A stretch of 64,000 bases of DNA from Carposina sasakii (taxonomy: Eukaryota; Arthropoda; Insecta; Lepidoptera; Carposinidae), in assembly GCA_014607495.2 (NCBI GenBank), contig CP053172.1, positions 8,818,888-8,882,887 on the forward strand, given 5' to 3'. Shown piece after piece: positions 1 through 9,891 of the stretch. How positions within the stretch are numbered: the stretch's first letter is position 1; each line of letters begins with the position of its first letter. The notes under the pieces are model-generated. The model was given only the letters and a program-made list of their open reading frames with translations. It made no database searches and was not told the DNA's origin. A program made the position numbers and the translations under genes.

Positions 1-905
1 GTAAAACCCGGATACTTTTTATGTCAGGGGATATCTGATTAACTTGATAGAATGATATGTTATGCAATAAATTACGCCATTTTATATTAAAAAATTTGGT
101 GGACTAAATGTAGCCGCCCCGCTCCGCGCATTCTGCTCTATGTATCAGGGAGGTATTTACGCCGCATCAGCCGTACCTATCTAAAAATGATACGGGGCCT
201 CTGGTCTAACATGTGTAAGTAAAATTTTTGTGTGAGAATAATAAAATATAATAGTAAAAATGCTATTTTTTAGAAAGAAATAATAGAAGCTTTAACATGG
301 TAAATGGCAAATAATTATCGTTCGCTTCACCTGCATCAGCATGATGCATTATCGATAGTCATCAAAGTCTCGATAGAGCCTGCATTTTCGAGAAATAAAT
401 GCCAACAGTGTGCCAAAAACCCCTAAAATTTCGTGCTCGCTACGCTCGCGCTATAATGTTTGTAATATTTTCTTTATACATTTTTTTACACATTCAGTGC
501 CGGCAACTACTTATCACACTAATATTATAAAGGCGAAGGTATGTGAGTGTATCTGTTTCTTACTTCTTCACGTCTAAATGATTGGAGCGGTTTTAATAAA
601 ATTTTGTATGCAGTTAGCTGACACCCTGGATTAACACATAGGCTGTTTTTCTCTGCTTTCCACGTGGACGGAGACGCGGGCAACAGCTAGTTGTACATAA
701 ATAACTTTAAAAAAGTTTTGAGTCAAAAATTAAATGGTCACGTAATGTATAATGCGACCAAATTTCGTATAATTCCAGATACCAAACTGTATTCCCGCGA
801 TTTATTTGCTGGCAGCCCTGATTCCAATTTACTTTACAAAATATGACTTGACTTCGGTCCCTGTATTTATTCTCCTCTATGCCCTGTACTAGCCTGAGAT
901 CTAGC
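1..905. other. No gene recognised; scattered repeat fragments
   Basis: I see no supported coding region. About 651-693 reads, on the minus strand, as the terminal motif of an abundant lepidopteran repeat (ACTAGCTGTTGCCCGCG followed by TCCGTCCACGTGG). A related plus-strand piece lies near 46195-46245. The rest is AT-rich with many stops in all frames. Confidence 0.5.
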
Positions 906-1150
906 TTTTATACGCAGGTAAGCTGAGTAAAACTTTAGCCGGAATACGATCTCTTTATGGGCCCATGTAAGTTGTTTCTGCAATTATTTTTCATTTTGAC
1001 TAACTTTACACTTGTTCTTGAGGATTTTCCCGACGTTTCCATTCATCATCTTCATTATCATCTATCATAAATTCAGAAATCATTTACTAAAGACAATGGC
1101 TGTATGGGCTTAGTTCCCCTTGCCTTTCCTTCGGGATAAACTAAACAAAA
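906..1150 (+). mobile_element. 5'-truncated copy of a ~405-bp polyA-tailed retroposon
   Basis: The segment from TTTTATACGCAGG to GGGATAAACTAAACAAAA matches the 3' half of the family seen complete at 42038-42442. It is flanked by a 12-bp direct duplication, CTGAGATCTAGC, at 894-905 and 1151-1162. A 5' truncation, an A-rich 3' end and a target duplication of this size are what target-primed reverse transcription by a LINE machinery leaves. No protein is encoded. Confidence 0.85.
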
Positions 1151-1192
1151 CTGAGATCTAGCCTGTATTCCACCCAGGGATTTGGTATCTCC

Positions 1193-1237
1193 CTTAGATT
1201 ATTGATAGGTCAGAGCGGAGCGAATCATTATTCTAAG
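1193..1237. mobile_element. Ultra-short hAT-like inverted-repeat element, copy A (45 bp)
   Basis: The element starts CTTAGATTATTG and ends CATTATTCTAAG, so its ends are imperfect inverted repeats of about 12 bp (CTTAGAWTAAT). A perfect 8-bp duplication, GTATCTCC, flanks it at 1185-1192 and 1238-1245. The GC-rich core is in the opposite orientation to that of copies at 39976-40027 and 41662-41710. Confidence 0.85.
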
Positions 1238-1245
1238 GTATCTCC

Positions 1246-1960
1246 TGTTATCCCACCAACCCACCCATCGCGCTTTATTTCGCTCCACATGACTTTCCGC
1301 AGTCAGTTTCCGCGATCGCCATACAGGGTGCAGCTGTGCGAAGGTAGCTTTTACCTTGGCGATCGTAGAATTGATGTCCCTCCGGTTTTCTTACTCTACG
1401 CTCTTGGGAACAATCAGAAATAGGAAAGATGAGAGACGAAGCGGCGTTAAACATTAAACAATACCGTTTAAGGCCCGTGGCAAATACGGATGCCCCCGTA
1501 AAAGCTCGTGGCATTTTGCCGACTTGCCACCTCCTGTGCCACTCCATTTCTATGGTAAGGCGTAACCTTACACGATTAGTCCGTAGGTATGGGTAGAGGT
1601 AGAGGCGCTGTACATACTTACATTATGGAAGAAGAAATACTTCTACGTTACTACGAAGTATACGAGTCTAGGCAGTATGGATTGGAAGAATTTATCTTCA
1701 ACATACCCAATGCTGAAGAAGTAAATTTTTACTTTATTGTCCTGATGTTAAATATACAATATATTTCTATTTGCCACCTAAGCTTTCCTTGCAGATATAA
1801 TAATACGTACAGTACCCTAAGTACAAACTATTCTACAGTTATAACATAAGCCAACATGTACGAGTATACTATCTTTATTTAAAAATGAATCATAAAAATA
1901 TACAATTAACATCGTATTGGTAGGTTTCATTAATGTCTTCGTCCCCTAAGCTTCTTTGCT
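1246..1960. other. No gene recognised
   Basis: Short ORFs on both strands overlap each other here, but none shows a domain, a convincing start context or splice sites. I see no repeat family shared with the rest of the window. Confidence 0.4.
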
Positions 1961-3028
1961 TTACTCGCAGCCGATGGTGAAGACCGTTTCCATATATGCT
2001 CCACATCTATCTGCTTCTCGCTCGAGAAACCTGGAAATCAGTATCAGATCTGGCTCTTCGCTGTCTTCATGTTCAGCGCAGTAATCGTACCATTTGAACT
2101 TCATAATCGGACTCAGTTTCTGTTCAATAACTGTCTTCATCTCCAGCGAATATAAATACTGCGGTTTCTTCAAACTCTCGATGGTTGCTACTCCACTGTT
2201 AAAGAGGCTGGCGAAAAGGCACACGTCTCTTGCACTGTCCTTGATCTTTGGCAATGATTTCATCTTTTCTAGTTCATGTATCACCAAGGTATCTAGTGCT
2301 CTAGATCTGCTTCGTAATGCATCAATATCCGTTTCCATTTCTGCTGGTGAGGTATCTGAATGCAGAATGTTCTTGAATGCTTCTTTTGCTGCTCCTCTCA
2401 GTGCGCTTCTCAGTCGTGCCATATTCTGTGTGCTTGAGAAGAGTGGTGCAGTATTTTCGTAAACTCTTTTGAAAGCTAGCCATTCCGTGCTGTTCTCCTT
2501 GAAGAATGGTAACTCGCATGCATCCTCGTCGTGCACATAACTGGGTGGTGGTGCTGGTCCACTGACTGCAGTCGTCTTGATTGCTTTAACTAATTTGCTG
2601 ATCTGGTTTTCGGAAGATTCGTGCAAATTCGGGACAATGGCTGAGGGAGCTTCCATCGTCCGCTCTTCCTTCTTATCTTCAACATCCATCGGCGCTCGGA
2701 GCCCTCCTTGTACGGGAACCGTTCTATCTTCGGATCCATCTTCTTCAGATAGTGTCTTGAAGCGTTTTTCATACTGGATGCGAACCAACCTTGCTTCAGC
2801 CTCCGCCTCCATCAGCTTCAGACGTGCCAGTTTCTCTCGTGCCTCTAACTCCTTCCGCCACCGTTCCAATCTAGTGTGCGAGGGTGCTTTCGGTGGAGCC
2901 AGGGTGAGTTCCGAAGAGCTCTTCTTATTTTGGTTTTCTTCTGTACTATTGGCGCTGGAATGCGTTTTAGTTCCTGTGGTATGCGTCTTAGTTCCTGTGG
3001 TAGCTGAAGTCACCTCAGAAGAAGACAT
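1961..3028 (-). CDS. BEL/Pao-type Gag protein (stand-alone ORF, 355 aa)
   Basis: The first 60 residues are Thr/Ser-rich and low in complexity. About residues 55-95 form a charged, probably coiled-coil helix (RLERWRKELEAREKLARLKL). From about residue 170 comes the Gag domain typical of BEL/Pao elements (DUF1759 type): ELPFFKENSTEWLAFKRVYE, then RLRSALRGAAKEAF. The family role is capsid assembly around element RNA. The ORF has no internal stop and begins at the only early ATG after an upstream in-frame TAA. It ends at ...FTIGCE with no zinc knuckle, protease or polymerase following on the minus strand, and I found no flanking LTR pair. It may be a BEL fragment or a co-opted gag gene. The sequence differs clearly from the Gag of the complete BEL element at 30560. 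Confidence 0.75.
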   Translation of the reverse strand: MSSSEVTSATTGTKTHTTGTKTHSSANSTEENQNKKSSSELTLAPPKAPSHTRLERWRKELEAREKLARLKLMEAEAEARLVRIQYEKRFKTLSEEDGSEDRTVPVQGGLRAPMDVEDKKEERTMEAPSAIVPNLHESSENQISKLVKAIKTTAVSGPAPPPSYVHDEDACELPFFKENSTEWLAFKRVYENTAPLFSSTQNMARLRSALRGAAKEAFKNILHSDTSPAEMETDIDALRSRSRALDTLVIHELEKMKSLPKIKDSARDVCLFASLFNSGVATIESLKKPQYLYSLEMKTVIEQKLSPIMKFKWYDYCAEHEDSEEPDLILISRFLEREADRCGAYMETVFTIGCE

Positions 3029-3660
3029 GTCTGACTTTGTTGCTATTTTTCTTCCTTTTACCTTTTCTTCCTTGTTCTCTACTTAAGAATTCGCCTTGGA
3101 TCGCACATACACTAAAACCATGAGATTTACTTGACCCTACATTATTCCCCCTTACCGTCTGGTAAACTGTATGAATTCCTCACATTTTTCCCAAACATTT
3201 TACCTAATTTGTCCTTTGACTGACCTCTATAACACGCAATATTTATTTAATTCAAACATATTATTATGCGAATGATACATCATTGGAAAGGTCTGAATTA
3301 GCTTTATCTAACTAAATAGGAGTCGTACATATGAGTTAAAATATTAAAAAGTTTATGAAAGAGAAAATTTCAAAGTCCTACGAAATTTGCCCATCTGGTA
3401 GTGTTATCTCTTAATAAAATCTATATTACAATATGTAAATACATGTTTTACATATTTTTAGAAAGAGGATAAAATGTTCTTTAATACAAAATAACCAAAA
3501 ATTTTATATCTGGAATAATCTAGAAGTTCCTGACCATAAGTATTAAAACCAAATAAAGAAGTTATATTTATAATTATGGCCCAATGCAATTGTACAAATT
3601 TACTTTCAAATGCTAGAAATATGCTCGAACTGAATCCTTAACCTATGCCATATACTACTT
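3029..3660. other. No gene recognised
   Basis: AT-rich sequence upstream of the Gag ORF. I looked for an LTR end or primer-binding site serving that ORF and did not find one I could support. Confidence 0.4.
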
Positions 3661-3668
3661 CGGCGTAT

Positions 3669-4090
3669 TCGGTATCTTTTTCACTATTCGTATTCGGCCG
3701 AATTATTCGGTTCTAGCGCCGAATATATTCGATTCGAGTTTTTCTATTGTCTCGGCTACTCTACATAAAAGACGCAAGTAAAACCGAACTACAGACATAA
3801 AAAACTACAGATTTCTATTTAGCTCGTTCCAAAACTTCTTTCAGATTCAGATCATTTCTTTGCATAAATATGGGTACATAATGGTGATAATCTTCGCCTT
3901 GTCCGCATTCATTAAATTCATCATACGAGTACCTATACTCGTCTCAGTTTCACTATTCGTATATTCGGCCGAATTTTTCGGTGTTGGCGCCGAATATATT
4001 CGGTTCAAATTTTTCTATTTTCTCGGATACACTACGTAAAAACGCAAGTAAAACCGAACTAAAGACATAAAAGACTACAGATTTCTCGCT
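3669..4090. repeat. Two imperfect direct copies of a ~140-bp repeat
   Basis: 3669-3818 and about 3945-4090 share the order TTCGGCCGAAT, CGCCGAATATATTCG, TTTTTCTATT, ACGCAAGTAAAACCGAACTA and GACATAAAA-GACTACAGATTTCT. The first block carries nested TTCGG/CCGAA palindromes. No ends or target duplications were identified, so the element class is unknown. Confidence 0.65.
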
Positions 4091-4137
4091 TATGACAGAG
4101 TAGGTAGTGAGGAAGGAACTTTGGAAGGTACTGTCTA

Positions 4138-4923
4138 TACAGGATGTTTTTTCGTTGCCACCCTTAACGAAGGGTACGTACTCTAAGTATACATCAAATA
4201 AAGTAAGTTTATGCCAAAAAAATGCTGGGACCCGATGTAATTTTTTTTTATTATTAAATTACTTGATCGGGCGAAATTTATAGTGTCCAGTGTTTTTGCT
4301 AGTTTTTTCATAGACAGATATTAATTATTTCTCGTGAAAAAATGTTACTACGCGCGTCTATGTGCATAAAAACATGTATTACCTATGAAGAAAAACGCAG
4401 TCTATTTACTCAACTTTGGACCCTAATATTTTGGAAACCAGACACTTCCCAGGTATGCTTTCATGGAGAAAAATGATCGTGATGATGCGGAGATTCCGTA
4501 GTTTTCAGGAACGTTGACGACCAAAAATAATTCTGTATACAGGATAATTTTTGGTCGTCAACGTTCCCGAAAACTACGGAATCTCCTCATCATCACGATC
4601 ATTTTTCTCCATGGAAGCATACCTGGGAAGTGTCTGGTTTCCAAAATATTAGGGTCCAAAGTTGAGTAAATAGACTGCGTTTTTCTGCATAAATGCACAT
4701 AGACGCGCGTAGCAGGATTTTTTCACGAAAAATAATTAATATCTGTCTATAAAAAAACTAACATAAACACTAGACACTATAAATTTCGCACGATCAAGGA
4801 ATTTAAAAAATTTAAAAAAAAAAAAAATTTTTTTTTCCCAGCATTTTTTTTGGCATAAACTTACTTAATTTCATGTATAGAGTACGACCCTTCGTTAAAG
4901 GTGGCCACAAAAAACATCCTGTA
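4138..4923. mobile_element. Head-to-head pair of ~390-bp TA-target MITEs forming a 786-bp palindrome
   Basis: Left half (4138-4537) is an inverted copy and right half (4538-4923) a direct copy of the element also present singly at 26109-26488 and 55012-55399. Outer ends are TACAGGATGTTTTT and its complement; the halves meet at CTGTA/TACAG. The element contains GGTCGTCAACG, CCATGGAAGCATACCTGGG and an A/T-rich 3' third. Terminal TACAGG repeats next to TA suggest a Tc1/mariner-type non-autonomous element. The halves differ at scattered bases. Confidence 0.85.
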
Positions 4924-5049
4924 TGGAGTGAGTGGCCTTCTTATTCGGGAACTGAGATTCCTAACATTAATAGTTTACCATCGAAAAATTGGACAGGAAC
5001 GAGTAGCATCACCGTGGCAATTCAATCTTTTCATGGACAGCAAGATTTG

Positions 5050-5760
5050 ATGAATGTGGTCTAAGAATGAATGAGTTACTTATCAAATGCTTTCTCTATG
5101 CCGATGACCTGGTTTTACTTGCGTCTTCGGAAGAGGAGTTGCAGGAGATGATAACAAAAATGCATGGATCATTTGAAAGAAAAGAGATGAAGATGAATGT
5201 AAGTTAGACGAAAGTGATGGTTTTTTAAAAAGATGAGGTAATCCGCCAGATTACAAAATAATGATTGGCGAAGAAAGATTGGAGCAAGTGACAGAGTTTG
5301 TGTATCTGGGGACTTTGTTTACAGGGGATGGAAAGAATGAGAAAGATATTGTAAAGAGAGTGAATGCTAAGAGTCGGGTGAATGGGGCCACTAAATTTAA
5401 ATGGCTCGTCTGGCTGTTCATAGAGGTGTTTTGATGCCGACTCTTATGTATGGTAGTGAAAATTGGTTATGGCAGAAACCAAAACACTGAATACAGTAGA
5501 AGAGAGCATTGAGGATTATGTGTGATCAGAAAGAAGTGTGGTATAAATGAGATGTTTGTGACGAAGATTAAGAAGGGTATGTTGAGGTGGTTTGGGCGTG
5601 TGGAGAGTAGAGGATGAAGGAAAATAGACGGACAATGAAAGTGTACAACGGAGGAGTGGATGGAATAGTTGGAAGAGGAAGACCTCCACTTTCACCGATA
5701 AAATTGGTGAAATTCTAGAGAAAGATCCACTTAGTACGACACACGTAAGTATGACCATGT
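5050..5760 (+). pseudogene. Degenerate LINE reverse transcriptase, 3' part
   Basis: Reading with frame changes gives the RT active-site motif YADDLVLLASSEEELQEM (about 5093-5150), then EERLEQVTEFVYLGTLFTGDG, then LAVHRGVLMPTLMYGSENW, and finally KGMLRWFGRVESR with GRGRP downstream. This order (YADD, thumb, C-terminal tail) is that of a widespread insect non-LTR family. Several frameshifts and stops make it non-functional. The same family recurs at 62640-63250 and in short pieces near 23395-23505. Confidence 0.8.
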
Positions 5761-5764
5761 ATCT

Positions 5765-5905
5765 AATCTTCGTAAAGAGTTAAAATGGCTCCCTATCCGC
5801 CTTCGCCGGAATGCTCACGTACTTTATACCACTCTATAAGATTCTGTACAGTGGTCCTTCTTCGGAGTATCTTGTTGAGAGATTTCAATATCTTTTCTCC
5901 AGACA
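5765..5905 (+). pseudogene. Jockey-like LINE RT C-terminal fragment
   Basis: The stretch reads RVKMAPYPPSPECSRTLYHSI in one frame and WLPIRLRRNAHVLYTTL in another. The latter is the motif seen near the C-terminus of Jockey-like non-LTR polymerases. A later piece reads EYLVERFQYLFSRH. It directly follows the LINE remnant at 5050-5760 but belongs to a different family. Frame breaks are present. Confidence 0.55.
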
Positions 5906-6049
5906 CATTTAGGTTAGGTTAGTGCATCTATGTTGAAAACTCCTCAACACAACACCAGAGCATAATGGTTACTTCTTCAGTCTGTAAGCTGTAAAGCTGA
6001 TGGCACAGACATACAACATTTACACACACGGCAGTGTTCTCGAAATAGG

Positions 6050-6330
6050 GTAGTAGAACTGTAGAATCACTAAGGAGATTCTACAGCCTCGTTTAGTATA
6101 GCGGCCCCAGATGTGAAATATCAGTGGCTGGCTCATCGAGTTCCTTAGTCTACTCTTACGACATTCCCGGAAGGAAGGAGAGGCGGCTGATGTATTCTAG
6201 TGAAGCTCTGCATAATGACATTCCATTATCATCTCCATTATCCCCAAAGAGGTTGGGAAGAAGTGTAGGTACCTACCTACAATTTACAAACCCACTTTTG
6301 ACCAGTTAGGCTGACACATTCAAAAGCTCA
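6050..6330. repeat. Two dispersed repeat fragments
   Basis: The piece ending CGTTTAGTATAGCGG near 6090-6110 matches 30220-30245; a related piece lies near 21085-21125. The piece 6220-6330 (CCATTATCCCCAAAGAGGTTGGGAAGAAGTGT, then CACTTTTGACCAGTTAGGCTGA) matches 37985-38070. Both look like short remnants of interspersed retroposons; no boundaries could be fixed. Confidence 0.5.
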
Positions 6331-6997
6331 AAATTCCAATGTGGACTATCTTTTTTTTTACATGGACCCTCAATGGGAACGCACAATTTTTTTGTCATAA
6401 ATGCTAAAAAAGAGAGTCAAATGTTCTACTACAGTGGTGTCGAGGGCGAACCTCGTTTTACTTGAACATTGCATTATATAGAATGCGGTACGACGTGGCC
6501 GTATAGGCCAGAGTGCAGAGAACTGCGAAAGACCGTAAGACGTTAGCCCCTCCCTAAGGCTAAGAGCGCCAAACGGTCTAGAACAGATTTACAGCTCTGA
6601 TCCAACACTGTAGGACTGAGTAGAAACGGACTCCCGATATGTTTGTATAATTAGGGCTATATATACCGCCACATCTTAAAAACAGCGATATCGCGTTTTA
6701 GGACCCTGTTTTGTAACTATATTATTTAATTTATTTGAAATAATTTTGATGAAAGGAGTCATGTGAGTTGAACCATAATAGTATGTATATTCATTTTTAA
6801 AAAAGTTTCTTAGTTAGAATAGGAACATTTGAATTATAGATCGCTCTTAGCAAAATATTGTCATTTGAGCTTTAAGAAACTACTTTACCGCCATCTTGTA
6901 TTTAGCTGGGGAAACTTTACATAAATCGTTACTTTTAAGTTGGCAGAAGTTGGAAGTAAAAGAAATATTTTGTTTGTAAAGAGGATTTTTTTAAAAT
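6331..6997. other. No gene recognised
   Basis: 6470-6640 is moderately GC-rich and somewhat structured (GTGGCCGTATAGGCCAGAG), but it matches no RNA gene I recognise. The rest is AT-rich. Confidence 0.35.
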
Positions 6998-7080
6998 GAC
7001 TAACGATGGTAGCCTGAAGGGCTGTGCCAACTTTACCGGGCTAGATGGCGTGCGCTTAAGGTACACAACCTGATGAGGGA
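6998..7080 (-). repeat. Retroposon 3'-end fragment
   Basis: On the minus strand this reads GTACCTTAAGCGCACGCCAT, then GCCCTTCAGGCTACCATCG, then an A-rich stretch. The same ending, with a long A tail, is at 48797-48890 (minus). It is probably the tail of a LINE or SINE family. Confidence 0.6.
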
Positions 7081-7284
7081 TTTTCTGACAACTATTAAAA
7101 GTAAAAAAATAGTACAAATCACCTGGATAGATGGCGTGAGCGAATCTACTACCTACCGGAAGTTCTTTATGGCCAGAGACATAGTTTTTAGGAACTATGT
7201 ATATTCTAGTAACCTATTTATATTTCCCAAGTCTATAGTAGTAACCCTATAACCTTTCCTATAACAATACCTGTAGTGGGATTT

Positions 7285-7345
7285 GGCGGGAAAAGCTGGA
7301 AGGGAGCGGGTGTAATTTATTGTGAAAATCATTATTTATTTATTT
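7285..7345 (+). repeat. 5'-end fragment of the ~405-bp polyA-tailed retroposon
   Basis: GGCGGGAAAAGCTGGAAGGG and GTGTAATTTATTGTGAAAATCA match the first ~60 bp of the family complete at 42038-42442. Homology then stops, so the copy is 3'-truncated or interrupted. Confidence 0.65.
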
Positions 7346-8747
7346 AGTTATTTGGGTGAGGAAATTTTCCATTCCTTTATTAATAATTTTATAATAAATT
7401 TCATTCACCAAGTAGGTAACATTATTGTTCCTACTTACAGATATATTAAAAATTATTTTAGTGAGAGGTCTACAGATTTAGCATGTCCTTCTGTGTCTAC
7501 CTATATACTAGGCTAACCTGTGTATAGACAACAGAGAAAAATGGAAAGTGGGTATTTTAGCGCAAACAATAGCTCCATTCCACTTCAGAGCAAAACTAAA
7601 ACATTGCTTACGGTAGAATATCCAATAATACCTCCGTCTCCAGGTAGTTCAACCCCATAAGCCAATTTTTTGTTAACCCTTAACCAGCTAGTACCTATTT
7701 TTTTTTAAATAAACTACCTCCGTTTGTATTTACAAATGTAAATCGTATTGTTAAATTAGTTACTGAAATAACAATTAAGATAAACAGTGTAAATTAAATT
7801 ATATGGTGCTGCTTTTCTCGAATATAATACCGCCAAAAGCAGCCTAACTGTGAAATAGTTGAATAAACGGTTGAGTACATAGTTATACATCGTTTAACTT
7901 CTTTTCCTGGATATAGTACCACTGCTTCATCGGATTTCCTGATACAGTCTGAGCACTGTAGGTCAATCGATAGACAGCATAAGTACACATATCGACAAGT
8001 AAACGTTATAAGATAATAGGAAGGGAACCGTTCCTAAATGAACTAAGTTTTTCCAGGCACTTAAGATTCATCCCTCAATATTAATAGCTGATCAATAAGA
8101 ATGTAATATTTTTCTGAGTCCTGATTGTTCTCAGAAAAAATATCTATATATTGAATGTTCTACTGGCCTAAGTTGGTGTACTCATGCACATAATTATTAT
8201 CTACTTCAATCCCACGTTTTGTGATATTGAATATGATTTGGCCTTCAGTTCAACCTCAAGGAAACCACCCAAAATTGCTACTATAAATGAACAGTTACGA
8301 ATAAACCCGAGTAACTTTGCGATAAACCCGAGTAGCTTGAACAAGTACGCCTGATGATAACAGAAGAGTTCTACATTCTACTTGCCTCAATATAACACTG
8401 CTATAGGCTGTAGCGCCACGGAATGTATTTTTCGAAACCTTTATTGGTCAGCTGCTGGTAAGCTTTCTCATAATAAGTGTAAGAATTGTTGTGAATTTAC
8501 TTGTGTTTTAATTAAACAAGCCCTCTAAAGTTAAAATATGGAACTAACTTCATTTAAGTCAAATGTAAATTGTATTACAAATTATAAACAGGCCAATTAT
8601 TTAATTGGAATTTTGTAAATTCAGACGGTTATCTAGGTATATATTATATACTTAATTGTGATAATAATGTATACTTAGTAAAACTTAGCTGAACTACCAT
8701 TATTAGAATAAAGTAGCTTAACTTGAAATCGGGTACTCGGTATTTCC
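7346..8747. other. No gene recognised
   Basis: AT-rich sequence with no supported ORF, splice pattern or repeat family. It ends at the inferred 5' LTR of the plus-strand gypsy element. Confidence 0.4.
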
Positions 8748-9006
8748 TGTTGGCGCCAACTGCTAATACTTGAGTGGGGATATAGAAGTCTGCGAGTGAC
8801 CGATCTCAAGTTGAGGAGGCATATTGGTTTAGAACTGCAAAAGGTGAACTAGTCTAGCTTAATAATCGTTGTTTATATTATATTGTTGAATTGCTGGAAG
8901 TGTAATAAGAAAATCATAAATTGTTAAAGTAAAAATAAAAATATTAATTATAAAAATATAGGAGTTATAATTCATAGCTGCCGATCCTGACTTAGAGAAA
9001 ATTACA
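8748..9006 (+). repeat. Inferred 5' LTR of plus-strand gypsy element
   Basis: The boundaries TGTTGGCGCCAAC... and ...GAAAATTACA give a TG/CA-ended block of 259 bp, directly followed by a primer-binding-site motif also found next to the LTR of the related element at 17744-18017. No 3' LTR partner is present, because the element's 3' part is lost. The call therefore rests on the ends, the length and the adjacent motif. Confidence 0.6.
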
Positions 9007-9022
9007 AGTCAGAAGTGGGATT
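9007..9022 (+). promoter_or_regulatory. Putative tRNA primer-binding site
   Basis: AGTCAGAAGTGGGATT begins right after the LTR end. From memory of tRNA sequences, GTCAGAAGTGGGATTCG is the complement of the 3' half of a eukaryotic tRNA-Leu. The minus-strand gypsy element has TTCAGAAGTGGGAT at the same place. Confidence 0.5.
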
Positions 9023-9126
9023 CATTAAGGTACGTTAGTAAATATTTTAAACAAGTGCTTAGCTTAAAGGTGAAATTTTCTTTCAATGATTAAAATGTTC
9101 TGTACCTATATTAAATATATAATAGC

Positions 9127-9800
9127 ATACCTATTTATTAGTGAAGCACAGCCAAGGCTACTCTTTGGGTGCATCATTAGTGAATTTAGGTCAAAATATA
9201 TTGCCGGGGCTACCCCTTGGATATATTTTGAGATTTAATAAGTATACTTATGTAATAATAAGGGCATGCATACCTATTTACTAATGAGACACAGCCAAGG
9301 CTACTCTTTGGGTGCATCATTAGTGAATTTAGGTCAAAATATATTGCCAGGGCTACCCCTTGGATATATTTTGAGATTTAGTAAGTTACTTATGTAATAA
9401 TAAGGGCATGCATACCTATTTACTAATGAGACACAGCCAAGGCTACTCTTTGGGTGCATCATTAGTGAATTTTGGGTCAAAATATATTGCCAGGGCTACC
9501 CCTTGGATATATTTTGAGATTTAGTAAGTTACTTATGAAATAATAGGGCGTGCATACCTATTTACTAGTGAGGCACAGCCAAGGCTACTCTTTGGGTGCA
9601 TCATTAGTGAATTTTGGGTCAAAATATATTGCCAGGGCTACCCCTTGGATATATTTTGAGATTTAGTAAGTTACTTATGAAATAATAGGACGTGCATACC
9701 TATTTACTAATGATGCACAGCCAAAGCTACTCTTTGGGTGTATCATTAGTGGATTTTGGGTCAAAATATATTGCCAAGGCTACTCCTTGGGTATATTTTG
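9127..9800 (+). repeat. Five tandem ~142-bp leader repeats, each with two hairpins
   Basis: The core ACAGCCAAGGCTACTCTTTG recurs with a period of about 142 bp (near 9148, 9290, 9433, 9574 and 9717). Each unit holds two inverted repeats. One has arms TCAAAATATAT / ATATATTTTGA around a GGGCTACCCC core. The other has arms ACTAATGA / TCATTAGT around GCCAAGGCTACTCTTTGG. The array lies in the untranslated leader between the primer site and the Gag start of the plus-strand gypsy element. The last unit is the most diverged but keeps the pairing. Confidence 0.85.
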
Positions 9801-9891
9801 CACGTAGTCATGTTTTGACAATAACATACATAGATAATAAAATAAGTTTAGAACATTTGATGTCCGTATATATTGTCTTACAGATTGGAAA

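Noticed and set aside
1275..1849. 90- and 86-codon ORFs
   Set aside because: No recognisable domain, splice signals or repeat relation; lengths are within chance expectation.
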